Positions 18,286-25,862 of a stretch of DNA of 64,000 nt are shown here, in pieces. Under the pieces are notes generated by a model. That model was not told the origin of the DNA and did not search any database. It worked only from the letters and a program-made list of their open reading frames with translations. This stretch comes from Chromatiales bacterium. Lineage in GTDB: Bacteria; Pseudomonadota; Gammaproteobacteria; UBA6429. Made by a program: the position numbers and the translations under genes. The stretch lies in assembly GCA_027076405.1 (NCBI GenBank), contig JALTJN010000362.1, positions 496,001-560,000 of the forward strand, given 5' to 3'. The stretch's first letter is position 1. The number at the start of each line of letters is the position of its first letter.

Positions 18286-18993
18286 ATGTCAGAACTTCTT
18301 TCAATAATTCAAGAATTTAATACAAATAACCCGGATTTAGTCACATGGGGAGTAGCAATCATTATTGTTATTCTTGGAATGTTATCGCAAGCTTTTTGGA
18401 TTAAAGAATGTTTTTGTGAATATAAGTTAAATCGCTGTTTAAAAAATGTCGGCTCTGTCTCACTGCATAATATTACAATTGCAGACAGTATTGATGGAAA
18501 AATCTTTATCGAAAACCTGATTCTTTTGCCGGATAAAATTTTGCTGTTAGGCGTGAAAAAATTTCGGGGTTTAATTTTTGCAGCAGAAAAGATCGATCTG
18601 TGGACACAGGTCGTTGGCAATAAGAGCTACAAATTTGAAAACCCGTTACGTCAGCTGGAAAGCGTCGTTTTAGTATTAAATTCAAAAATTAAAAATACAA
18701 AAATTGAAGAGAAAGTTTTGTTTATCAATGGTAGCGAGTTTCCTAAAGGCAAGCCTGAAAAGATTATTTCACTCGATGAGTTGGCAAAAATAGAATGTCG
18801 CTATGCTTATGAAAATATTTCTTCAGCTTTACGAGAAGATTGGGAGAGATTAAACGGTATGATTATTGAGCGTGATTACAATAAAAATAAAGCGGTATTT
18901 GTTGATGAGGAAAACGTATCGGGGTTAAACGTATTTTCGCTGCTTGTTTTCATAACGATACTGGCGACCTGGCTGGTCTGGCGGTTAGTATAA
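18286..18993 (+). CDS. NERD-like membrane protein, degenerate
   Basis: 235 aa with two membrane segments, residues ~18-40 and ~215-233, and a cytoplasmic region between. That region resembles a NERD (nuclease-related) domain: L-H-N-I-T-I-A, L-L-P-D-K-I-L-L-L-G-V-K-K-F-R-G, then Y-K-F-E-N-P-L-R-Q-L-E-S-V-V, the last matching the usual NP-xQ motif. The E-x-K of active NERD domains is V-K-K here and the preceding Asp is not evident, so nuclease activity is doubtful. The assignment is tentative. The stop overlaps a candidate terminator hairpin shared with the convergent 1014 aa gene. Confidence 0.6.
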   Translation: MSELLSIIQEFNTNNPDLVTWGVAIIIVILGMLSQAFWIKECFCEYKLNRCLKNVGSVSLHNITIADSIDGKIFIENLILLPDKILLLGVKKFRGLIFAAEKIDLWTQVVGNKSYKFENPLRQLESVVLVLNSKIKNTKIEEKVLFINGSEFPKGKPEKIISLDELAKIECRYAYENISSALREDWERLNGMIIERDYNKNKAVFVDEENVSGLNVFSLLVFITILATWLVWRLV

Positions 18994-19024
18994 GCGTATT
19001 AGCTTCGCTTTATTGACGCTTTTT
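18992..19024 (+). terminator. Candidate terminator between convergent genes
   Basis: AAGCGT (18992-18997) pairs with ACGCTT (19016-19021) and is followed by TTT. The hairpin spans the stop codons of both convergent genes (18993 and 19010). The six-pair stem with an 18-nt loop is weak, so confidence is modest. Confidence 0.35.
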
Positions 19025-22000
19025 AGGATTTTTTGCTTCAGACAAGACTTCTTTCCAGCCTTGCATAATATCGTCCATTTTGTTGGTTACTTTCTTTTTC
19101 ACATTAACCTTTGAATCGGCACGCAATACTTTTCTGTGAATATTTTTCGTTTTCGCGATAGCTGTTGTTGTTTGAACCGTATCATTACCACTGTTAAACA
19201 TTGCAGCAATAGATTGGACTTTTAGTGTATTGGTTGCATGCAAAGTAAATACTGCACCGGCTAAAATCAAAAGGAAAGAAGCTGCAATCGCAAAAGTATT
19301 GGACTTTGCACTTTGATGTTTTTTGTTATGCGCATGTATATCAAAGTGTGGTGTTGCTGTTGATGATACCGGTTGTGCTTCTTCCTGATTTAAAAACTGA
19401 TTATTTCTGTATGCCGTTTCTGTTTCTTGCTGAGGATAAATAACAACAGACTTTTGTGGTTCAATTGAAATCTGAGTCATTTCAGATTCTGCACGAGTCC
19501 GGTGTGAAACAGCCAGATCAGGGCGTTTAACTTCTTCGCTAACCGCTGGTTTTGCAGAGACCTCTCCAGGTTGCTGGAAGATAAACAGATCTTCTTCGCC
19601 TTCTAAAATTGTACGTTCATTCTTTTTATGAACTTTAATTTTCGATGTATTTTGCGTTGAGGTTAATTTTTCTTTTATTGCTTGGGCTTTACGTTTAGCA
19701 AGCTCATCATTAATTGGTTCTACAGTAGACATGCCCGGGATACTAACTGATTTATAATCAACATCTGTACGAGGAGCTGGAGCACTTTCTGTTACTAATT
19801 CAACAACAACTTCTTCTTCGATAACGGTGACATCATCTTCTTTAATGGTTGTTTGAGAGCGTTCTTTTAATTCGCTAATCACCTGCGCTGCTTCAGCTTC
19901 AATTTGTTGGCGAGTAGATTCTAATTCGTTGTGTAAACGTAGAGCATCTTCTTTTGCTTTTTGGCGAATAGCTTCTGCCTCGGCAATAGCTTGCTCTGTT
20001 TTAGATGCTGCAATTTTATCTGCTTGCTTTTTAGCTTCAGCAAGTATTGCATCATGCTGACGTTTTTCTTCTATTTCTGTTTGCTTTAATTTTTGTTCTA
20101 ACAGGGCTCGTGTCGATTCAATTTCTGCTCGAACCTGTTGAGCTTCATTCATTGCCTCACGACGAATTTTATCGGCTTCGTTGCGCATATTAAGGGCAGA
20201 TTTCTTGATGATTTTCTCTTCTTCTTTAATGCGTGCAGCATCCTGCTCCATTTTTTGTCGGGCAGCTTCAACTTCGGCGCGCAGATGTTCAGCTTCTTCT
20301 ATGGCGCGTTGTTTAATGAGTTCCGCTTCCGCTTCCGCCTGTTTACGTGCTTTTTCAGCGAGTAACATTGCTTCGTTGGTTTCTTTTTGCTGTAGTGCGA
20401 TGGCTTCTTTTTCTGCCTGAGCTTTGGCTAATGCCTGAGCAGCTTTTTCTGCACGTAAGGCTTCAGCTTCTTCTAAAGCACGTTGCTTAATAAGGGCTGC
20501 TTCTTGTTCAGCTTGTTGTTTCAGTTCAAGCGCTTTGGCTTCAGCTTTAGCTTTGGCCAATTCCTGAGCGGCTTTTTCTGCACGTAAGGCTTCAGCTTCT
20601 TCGATGGCACGTTGTTTAATAAGAGCAGCTTCTTCTTGTGCTTGCTGGCGTGTTTTTTCCGCTGCGGCTGCAGACTGCTTCATCATTTCTTCAGCGCGTT
20701 GAATATTTTTTGTTGTTTCTTGCCGGCGTAATTTAATGGCCTCACTTTCTGCCTGAGCTTTGGCTAATTCCTGAGCCGCTTTTTCTTTTAGTTTAGCTGC
20801 TTCGAGTTGAGCAGAGGATGGTGAAACTTGTTTTTTCTTTGCAATACGGGCGCGGGAGTCAGCTAATTCTTTTTTGTGTTTAAGGATATCTTGCTCTGCT
20901 TTTTCACGTGCCGCTTTGATTTGTTGTTGCTGGGCTGCGATTTGTTCTGTTTGCTTTTTAGCCACTAACTCTTCATTTTTTAATTTATTGCCCGCTGTTT
21001 TAGTGCTGGTTGAATTGTTCAGGCCATTTTTAAGTACACTACACTTCATGCCGTGTTGAATCATTAAAAATGCCGCAGCAGCACTTTGTGAGCCGTCATC
21101 ACAAACCAGTAAATATTCACGTTCATTGTTTAAGCTATCAAACTTTAAACGCAGCATGCTCAAAGGAATATTTACGGCACCTTCAAGCGGTTTTTGCTGG
21201 CTTTCTTTTTCACTTCGTACGTCAATTACAACACAGCCCTGATTTAATTTTTGCTGGGTTTCGCTATGTTCAAAATAAGAAATTAGCGGGTTAATAAGTA
21301 AATTTAGAAAATCTTTTTTCTTTAATCTCATTAATAAGCCGTTTTCACGCATTGTTATTGTCGCATTACGTGTTCCATTGCTAATTAATGCTTCTTCACC
21401 AAAGCCGCTGCCGCTAGGTAACACAGCTAACAAGACGCTGGCAGAGTTTTTATAAGGCTGGCGATGAACGTTACAGCTGCCCGATTTTATAATGTAATAA
21501 TTATCATCGGTTGCACCCTGTTCAATAATGATCTGATCTTTTTTAGCTGGAATTTCTTCCATGTGGGTTAATAACTTCTGAATATTTTCCGTTGGTAGCT
21601 GTAAAAATGCAGGTGACTGCAAGAAACTCAGCATCCAGTCATCACTATCATCTTCAGTAATTTCAGTCACTTCATAGGTGGCATTTAATTCGGGCTCATC
21701 ACTCATGAGTAGCTCGAGTAAATCAGCGTCTATATATAATAGTGTGGAATTTGTTTTTGCTTTTAATGTAATAGTACGTGGAGAACCTTCGGCCAATGGG
21801 GTTTTAAGTGCAGATTTGCTTTTAATGACCTTGGTTTTACTTTCTCCGGCTTTTACCGCTTCAATCTGTCCTGATAATAGGTAAATTTGTCGAGAATCTT
21901 TCTCGCCATGGCGGCAAATAATTTTTCCAGCGGGAACTTCGTCAATAATCGACTTTGCAGCCAGTTCATCCAGTAAAATCGGGTTAAGGCGATTAAGTGG

Positions 22001-22051
22001 CTCAAGCGTCTTAAGAATTTTACGATCAATTTGTTTGGATGTGTTTTTCAT
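19010..22051 (-). CDS. Double cyclic-nucleotide-binding, rhodanese, coiled-coil membrane protein
   Basis: About 1013 aa with an unusual domain series. Residues ~15-130 form a weak first cNMP fold. Residues ~140-260 form a second cNMP fold with the phosphate-cassette pattern G-F-G-E-E-A-L-I-S and T-R-N-A-T-I. A rhodanese domain follows (V-V-I-D-V-R-S, L-L-V-C-D-D-G-S-Q-S with an active-site-like Cys). A ~400 residue Ala/Glu/Lys/Arg coiled coil with internal repeats comes next, then a linker, one membrane helix near residue 935 and a basic C-terminal tail with K-V-N-V-K-K-K. The ATG at 22051 is preferred over a TTG at 22135. A perfect CRP-type site lies ~110 bp upstream. It is probably a cAMP-responsive scaffold; partners are unknown. 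Confidence 0.8.
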   Translation of the reverse strand: MKNTSKQIDRKILKTLEPLNRLNPILLDELAAKSIIDEVPAGKIICRHGEKDSRQIYLLSGQIEAVKAGESKTKVIKSKSALKTPLAEGSPRTITLKAKTNSTLLYIDADLLELLMSDEPELNATYEVTEITEDDSDDWMLSFLQSPAFLQLPTENIQKLLTHMEEIPAKKDQIIIEQGATDDNYYIIKSGSCNVHRQPYKNSASVLLAVLPSGSGFGEEALISNGTRNATITMRENGLLMRLKKKDFLNLLINPLISYFEHSETQQKLNQGCVVIDVRSEKESQQKPLEGAVNIPLSMLRLKFDSLNNEREYLLVCDDGSQSAAAAFLMIQHGMKCSVLKNGLNNSTSTKTAGNKLKNEELVAKKQTEQIAAQQQQIKAAREKAEQDILKHKKELADSRARIAKKKQVSPSSAQLEAAKLKEKAAQELAKAQAESEAIKLRRQETTKNIQRAEEMMKQSAAAAEKTRQQAQEEAALIKQRAIEEAEALRAEKAAQELAKAKAEAKALELKQQAEQEAALIKQRALEEAEALRAEKAAQALAKAQAEKEAIALQQKETNEAMLLAEKARKQAEAEAELIKQRAIEEAEHLRAEVEAARQKMEQDAARIKEEEKIIKKSALNMRNEADKIRREAMNEAQQVRAEIESTRALLEQKLKQTEIEEKRQHDAILAEAKKQADKIAASKTEQAIAEAEAIRQKAKEDALRLHNELESTRQQIEAEAAQVISELKERSQTTIKEDDVTVIEEEVVVELVTESAPAPRTDVDYKSVSIPGMSTVEPINDELAKRKAQAIKEKLTSTQNTSKIKVHKKNERTILEGEEDLFIFQQPGEVSAKPAVSEEVKRPDLAVSHRTRAESEMTQISIEPQKSVVIYPQQETETAYRNNQFLNQEEAQPVSSTATPHFDIHAHNKKHQSAKSNTFAIAASFLLILAGAVFTLHATNTLKVQSIAAMFNSGNDTVQTTTAIAKTKNIHRKVLRADSKVNVKKKVTNKMDDIMQGWKEVLSEAKNPKKRQ
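20286..20638 (-). repeat. Internal coiled-coil repeats within the cNMP/rhodanese gene
   Basis: Three near-identical coding repeats lie at 20286-20330, 20460-20506 and 20589-20638, each encoding A-x-L-I-K-Q-R-A-I/L-E-E-A-E with R-A-E after it. The first two in reading order are 129 bp (43 codons) apart, the third about 172 bp further. This indicates recent tandem growth of the coiled coil and is a likely site of length variation. Confidence 0.7.
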
Positions 22052-22135
22052 AGTTTCACTAGTTATACTGGTTGCATTTAACTTCTGGGTATTAATTTTA
22101 TCGTCAGTTCTGCGACTATCCTTAAACGCGATCAA

Positions 22136-22178
22136 ACTTTAGCTTAAATTTTGCGTCTAGATTGTGAAATGCCTCACA
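22136..22178 (-). promoter_or_regulatory. CRP-type site with class II promoter geometry
   Basis: On the minus strand, TGTGA-GGCATT-TCACA (22178-22163) matches the gammaproteobacterial CRP core 10/10. Exactly 21 nt later is TAAAGT (22141-22136), 4/6 to the -10 consensus. That places the site centre at -41.5 for a start near 22129, the class II position. The downstream gene starts at 22051. Confidence 0.65.
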
Positions 22179-22241
22179 AAGAATGAGATATATGCATAAA
22201 ATATGATCATTTTTGTGAGATTTAGCTTACATTTTAAGCTA
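22173..22241. repeat. Two inverted repeats upstream of the cNMP gene
   Basis: The first repeat has arms at 22173-22186 and 22207-22219 (CTCACAAAGAATGA against CTCACAAAAATGA, one gap), and its left arm shares bases with the CRP site. The second is TAGCTTA-CATTT-TAAGCTA at 22223-22241, a seven-pair stem. They lie between the outer-membrane gene and the cNMP gene. Neither has a U-tract in the minus direction, so they look more like protein-binding or attenuating elements than terminators. Confidence 0.45.
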
Positions 22242-22282
22242 TAGGCTTTATTTTTGAGTGGGTTTATTTTGTTATTTTTATC

Positions 22283-22975
22283 TCAAAACAGTCGGATAAA
22301 GTGAATTCTGACACCATCCGCAAAGCCGGTTGAATATTCTAATCTAATTTCACCATTAGGGTTAACCATTATTTTTGTGCCCAAGCGCATATTTTGAGAT
22401 TTACCACCCTTGAAAGAGCTTGTCTGGTTAAGCATTCCGGTGTTTTTTAGAGTTCCATCTAAAAGCTGATAGTCAATTGCCAGAAACAGGTCTAATGAGT
22501 GGGTGATATGAAAATCCACCTGATTTGAAAAGCTTAATTCGCTCCAGATAAACTGACTTTCCTGACTCGTCGTCATTCCTCGGGTTAAATTATAGCGATA
22601 ATTTAAAAATAGTCTCAATGATAACAATGAATGTTTTAACGGGATAAATCGAAAACGCAGCCCGGCATATTGCCCTGTCGTGAATTGTGCCGAAGCGAGA
22701 CTATTTTCTATCTGGCTCATTTCAAGATAGCCAAACTCAAGTCCCCCGGAGAAATAAGCGTTAAATGATTCATACCAGGCGATACCGATTTGATTAATCT
22801 TACTTTGGTAAGTCGTTCCGGATTGAAAAGTAAAGTCGCTAGTTTTGCTGCCTACAGAAAGAGAATATTCAATGAGCTGTCCGGTGGTGATACCACCATT
22901 TGCTTTTGCCTGATGAGCGAATGCCAGGATGAATAAAATTAAAATAAGGTAAAGAAATTTAGTATTTTGTTTCAC
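22283..22975 (-). CDS. Small outer-membrane beta-barrel protein
   Basis: About 230 aa. Residues 1-25 are a signal peptide (hydrophobic L-I-L-I-L-F-I-L-A-F, ending H-Q-A-K-A). The rest alternates aromatic and polar residues in about ten strands, and the protein ends I-R-L-F with the C-terminal Phe expected for BAM-dependent barrels. I prefer the GTG at 22975, with TTGAGGACC upstream as ribosome site, over a TTG at 22987. It is divergent from cluster A and upstream of the cNMP gene on the same strand. It may be the outer-membrane partner of cluster A, as small barrels also precede cluster B; that is inference. Confidence 0.75.
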   Translation of the reverse strand: MKQNTKFLYLILILFILAFAHQAKANGGITTGQLIEYSLSVGSKTSDFTFQSGTTYQSKINQIGIAWYESFNAYFSGGLEFGYLEMSQIENSLASAQFTTGQYAGLRFRFIPLKHSLLSLRLFLNYRYNLTRGMTTSQESQFIWSELSFSNQVDFHITHSLDLFLAIDYQLLDGTLKNTGMLNQTSSFKGGKSQNMRLGTKIMVNPNGEIRLEYSTGFADGVRIHFIRLF

Positions 22976-23348
22976 TTCGGTCCTCAAGTTTTTGAAGTGA
23001 GTGCAAAACTTAGGATATGGAATTGAATAAAGTAAATCAAGAGATGCACGGTTTCATTTTCAGGTATCAGCTTCTGCGTTACGTTCATGGAATGAAATTG
23101 ATTGCTTCAATAAAATAGGTTTTTAAATAGTGAACTAGTGCACAAATATACTACTGGTTTGTGAAATTAACATATATACCACTTTAGCAACAATAAATAG
23201 TGCCGATAGGTTCTAAGTATTCAATAAATAATGATGCTAGTCTCGATCAGACAAATAGATTTTACTGTTTAAGGATTTTCTTAATCGCAAAGAAACAGGA
23301 CATAATTATTGATGCAAAAATCATCTACTCTGGAAGCCGAAGTTTAAC
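22976..23348. other. Divergent intergenic region upstream of cluster A
   Basis: 373 bp without a gene. It must hold the promoters of the outer-membrane gene and of cluster A. I see a weak TTGATT (23098) with TTTTAA 17 nt later on the plus strand, and a short GTCT-CGATC-AGAC element near 23253. TGTGA at 23160 lacks a matching second half, so no CRP site is claimed. Confidence 0.5.
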
Positions 23349-23864
23349 ATGAACAAAATTCAAACTACTGTAAGCGGATTAATTTTAACTATGTTGCCTT
23401 TAACTTGCTGGTCGGCAGGTTTGACGCGCGAGCAAATTAAGGGGCTTGATGAACAGGTTCAGGACATAAAGAAAGATGTATTGGCTATTTCAGCTGAGCT
23501 TCAGTTATTAGAGGAAAAATTGTTATATCCCTCGAGCAGTCAGGTATCGCTTTTTATATCAACCGGTAAAGAAAAAAATTACAGTCCTGATGCGGTGCAA
23601 ATAAAGATTGATGGCAAAAAAGTTGTCCACCATATATACAGCTTTAAAGAAGTTGATGCCCTGCGCCGGGGAGGGGTACAAAGAATTTACACCGGGAATA
23701 TTCGAGGTGGAAATCACCGTCTCGATATTAGTGTGATTGGACGCAAATCAGGGGGGGAGACTAAACGTAAATTGACTTACTCCCTTAAAAAAGGAATTGG
23801 ACCGAAGTTGGTGGAAATCAAACTGGGCTCGGGATCATCAGCAATTGATGTTGTTGATCAATAG
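23349..23864 (+). CDS. Cluster A1: exported coiled-coil/beta protein
   Basis: 171 aa, not a named family I know. Residues 1-23 are a signal peptide, residues ~25-58 a coiled coil (E-Q-V-Q-D-I-K-K-D-V-L-A-I), and the rest is beta-rich. Its paralog is B1 (57182-57709): the two share L-x-x-Q-V-Q-D-x-K-K, V-Q-I-x-I-D-G-K, and R/K-G-G-V-Q-R-I-Y-x-G-N-I. It is the first gene of a ten-kilobase cluster with TPR proteins and a TolQR-type motor, so I infer a periplasmic structural role. GGAAG lies about 12 nt before the ATG. The C-terminus differs from B1. Confidence 0.8.
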   Translation: MNKIQTTVSGLILTMLPLTCWSAGLTREQIKGLDEQVQDIKKDVLAISAELQLLEEKLLYPSSSQVSLFISTGKEKNYSPDAVQIKIDGKKVVHHIYSFKEVDALRRGGVQRIYTGNIRGGNHRLDISVIGRKSGGETKRKLTYSLKKGIGPKLVEIKLGSGSSAIDVVDQ

Positions 23865-23891
23865 TCATAGTGCTGTTATTGAAGAATTAAC

Positions 23892-25862
23892 GTGTATCAA
23901 AGTATAAAATTTTTAACTCTGCTTTTTCTTTTTGTTGTCTCGTCTTCTACAAGCGCTGTACCTGCAAGCAAGGATCTCTATTTCAGTGAAGGCTTGTATT
24001 ATGCCTATCAGGAAAAATATTTTGATGCGATCAGCAGAATAGATGCAGAACTTGGGCAATATTACGGGCTGGATGAGCCTGAACTTAATTCACTTCATTT
24101 TTATCTGAACAATGCCGAGTTCTCTATTGGTGATTTTGAATTGTACTACCGTATGCACAATCGTGCAGGGCGGGCAATTAAATCTGTTCTTGAAGGTAAT
24201 GTGGCTGATATTATTAAAAATGATGCAGCATATCGTTTAGCAAAAATTTATCACCAAAAACAACAGCCCATTAATGCTCTGCACACAATACAGCGTATTA
24301 AAGGCGAAGTGCCGGATAAGATAAAATATGATCTTGAGTTGCTTAAAGCTCAAATATATATATCAAATGCTAAATTTAATGATGCAATTGAATTATTGAG
24401 TGATATAGAAAATGATTCTGCTGTTGAAGGTTATGCCAGTTATAACCTGGCTATTGCATACATTGGAAATAATGAAGTTGCAAAAGGGATTATTCAGCTT
24501 GATAAAACAGGACAGCTAAACTCAACAGATAAGTCTGTATTGGCAATACGCGATAAGGCAAACCTTGTTCTCGGTTATAAATTAATGGAGAACAATCAAC
24601 CGGAGCGAGCCAAAAAATATTTTGAACGCATTCGATTAAACGGTCCTTTTTCTAACAGGGCATTATTAGGTTCAGGCTGGGCAGCCGTTGCTGCTAAAAA
24701 ATATAAACAGGCAATTATTCCATGGCGAATTCTAGCTAAACGAAATGTAACCAACCAATCCGTACAGGAAGTGCTATTAGGACTTCCTTTTGCCTATGGG
24801 AAGCTTGAGGCATATGGCAGAGCTGCAATTTTATATGGCAATGCATTAGCCGCTTATAGTAAAGAGCTTAAGAAACTCGATGACTCAATTAAAAACATTC
24901 GTGAAGGAAAATTTTTAGAAGCGGTTGTTAGAGAAGAATACCGAAAAGATAAAAACTGGTTAATTGATTTACGTAACCTTCCTGATGCGCCGGAAACACA
25001 TTACTTAATGCAATTGTTAGCATCAAATGATTTTCAGGAATCACTTAAGAATTATTTTGATTTAGATGAATTAGGTAAAAAGGTTGATTCATGGGATGGA
25101 TATCTGGATTCATACTCGGAAATCATTAATTACCGTAAAAATTATTACACGCCGTTATTTCCCCCTATGCAGGAAAAATTTCGTTTACTGGATTCAAGAA
25201 TGAAATTAAGACTGGCACAACGACAAAAGATCGCAGATCGGTTAAAGAAAATGTTGATTGCGCCAAGACCGGATTATCTGGCAAAAGTAAATGAAAGGCT
25301 TGCTTTAAACAGGATATATAAACTTGAGAAAAAATATAAAAAAGGTCAGGGTGAAGAATACGATGAAATTAATGCTCGTTTAAAACGCTTAAAAGGGGTT
25401 ATTAAGTGGGATATTGAAACAGAGTATCAGGATAGGTTTACCGAGGCGGATAAGGATCTCCGTTTGTTAAATGCAGATATTGATGTGCTGGATAACAGGT
25501 ACCGCTCTTTTGTCAGAACCCGTCAGGCAGCAACTCAAAGCTTTATTGGTTATGACGATCAAATCATCCAATTAAAAAATCGTATTCGTTTTGCCGATGA
25601 AAAAATAAAATTATTATTGGCAAGGCAGGGGCATATGCTGGAGATGATGTCGATTAATGAACTGGAACGCAGACGCAAACATATTGAAGAGTTACAAATA
25701 AAAGCAAGATTCTCTCTTGCAGAAAGTTATGATCGTGCCGTAAAAAAACAACAAAACATAGAATTAAAAAAAGGGATAAAAGAACAGGAGAATAAAAAAC
25801 TGCCAGGGAATCTGCCGGCCAGCAAAGGAAACCTGAAAAATGAGACAGGTGAAAAGAAATGA
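23892..25862 (+). CDS. Cluster A2: exported TPR-repeat protein
   Basis: 656 aa. Residues 1-23 form a signal peptide (no lipobox). Residues ~30-330 are helical repeats of TPR/Sel1 character (Y-Y-A-Y-Q-E-K-Y-F-D-A, A-Y-R-L-A-K-I-Y, A-S-Y-N-L-A-I-A-Y-I-G). Residues ~420-620 are long charged helices forming coiled coils with basic residues. The paralog is B2 (55260-57161) with shared S-x-x-A-L-L-G-x-G-W-A and A-R-x-S-L-A-x-x-Y-D-R. GTG start. The stop overlaps A3 (ATGA). It is probably a periplasmic scaffold. The TPR plus TolQR plus AgmX context recalls the Glt proteins of Myxococcus. Confidence 0.85.
   Translation: MYQSIKFLTLLFLFVVSSSTSAVPASKDLYFSEGLYYAYQEKYFDAISRIDAELGQYYGLDEPELNSLHFYLNNAEFSIGDFELYYRMHNRAGRAIKSVLEGNVADIIKNDAAYRLAKIYHQKQQPINALHTIQRIKGEVPDKIKYDLELLKAQIYISNAKFNDAIELLSDIENDSAVEGYASYNLAIAYIGNNEVAKGIIQLDKTGQLNSTDKSVLAIRDKANLVLGYKLMENNQPERAKKYFERIRLNGPFSNRALLGSGWAAVAAKKYKQAIIPWRILAKRNVTNQSVQEVLLGLPFAYGKLEAYGRAAILYGNALAAYSKELKKLDDSIKNIREGKFLEAVVREEYRKDKNWLIDLRNLPDAPETHYLMQLLASNDFQESLKNYFDLDELGKKVDSWDGYLDSYSEIINYRKNYYTPLFPPMQEKFRLLDSRMKLRLAQRQKIADRLKKMLIAPRPDYLAKVNERLALNRIYKLEKKYKKGQGEEYDEINARLKRLKGVIKWDIETEYQDRFTEADKDLRLLNADIDVLDNRYRSFVRTRQAATQSFIGYDDQIIQLKNRIRFADEKIKLLLARQGHMLEMMSINELERRRKHIEELQIKARFSLAESYDRAVKKQQNIELKKGIKEQENKKLPGNLPASKGNLKNETGEKK

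Noticed and set aside
23155..23175. CRP site upstream of A1
   Set aside because: TGTGA is followed after 6 bases by CATAT, not TCACA.
23255..23345. c-di-GMP (GEMM) riboswitch before A1, prompted by an ATCGCAAAG stretch
   Set aside because: The other conserved blocks and pairing stems of GEMM are not present.
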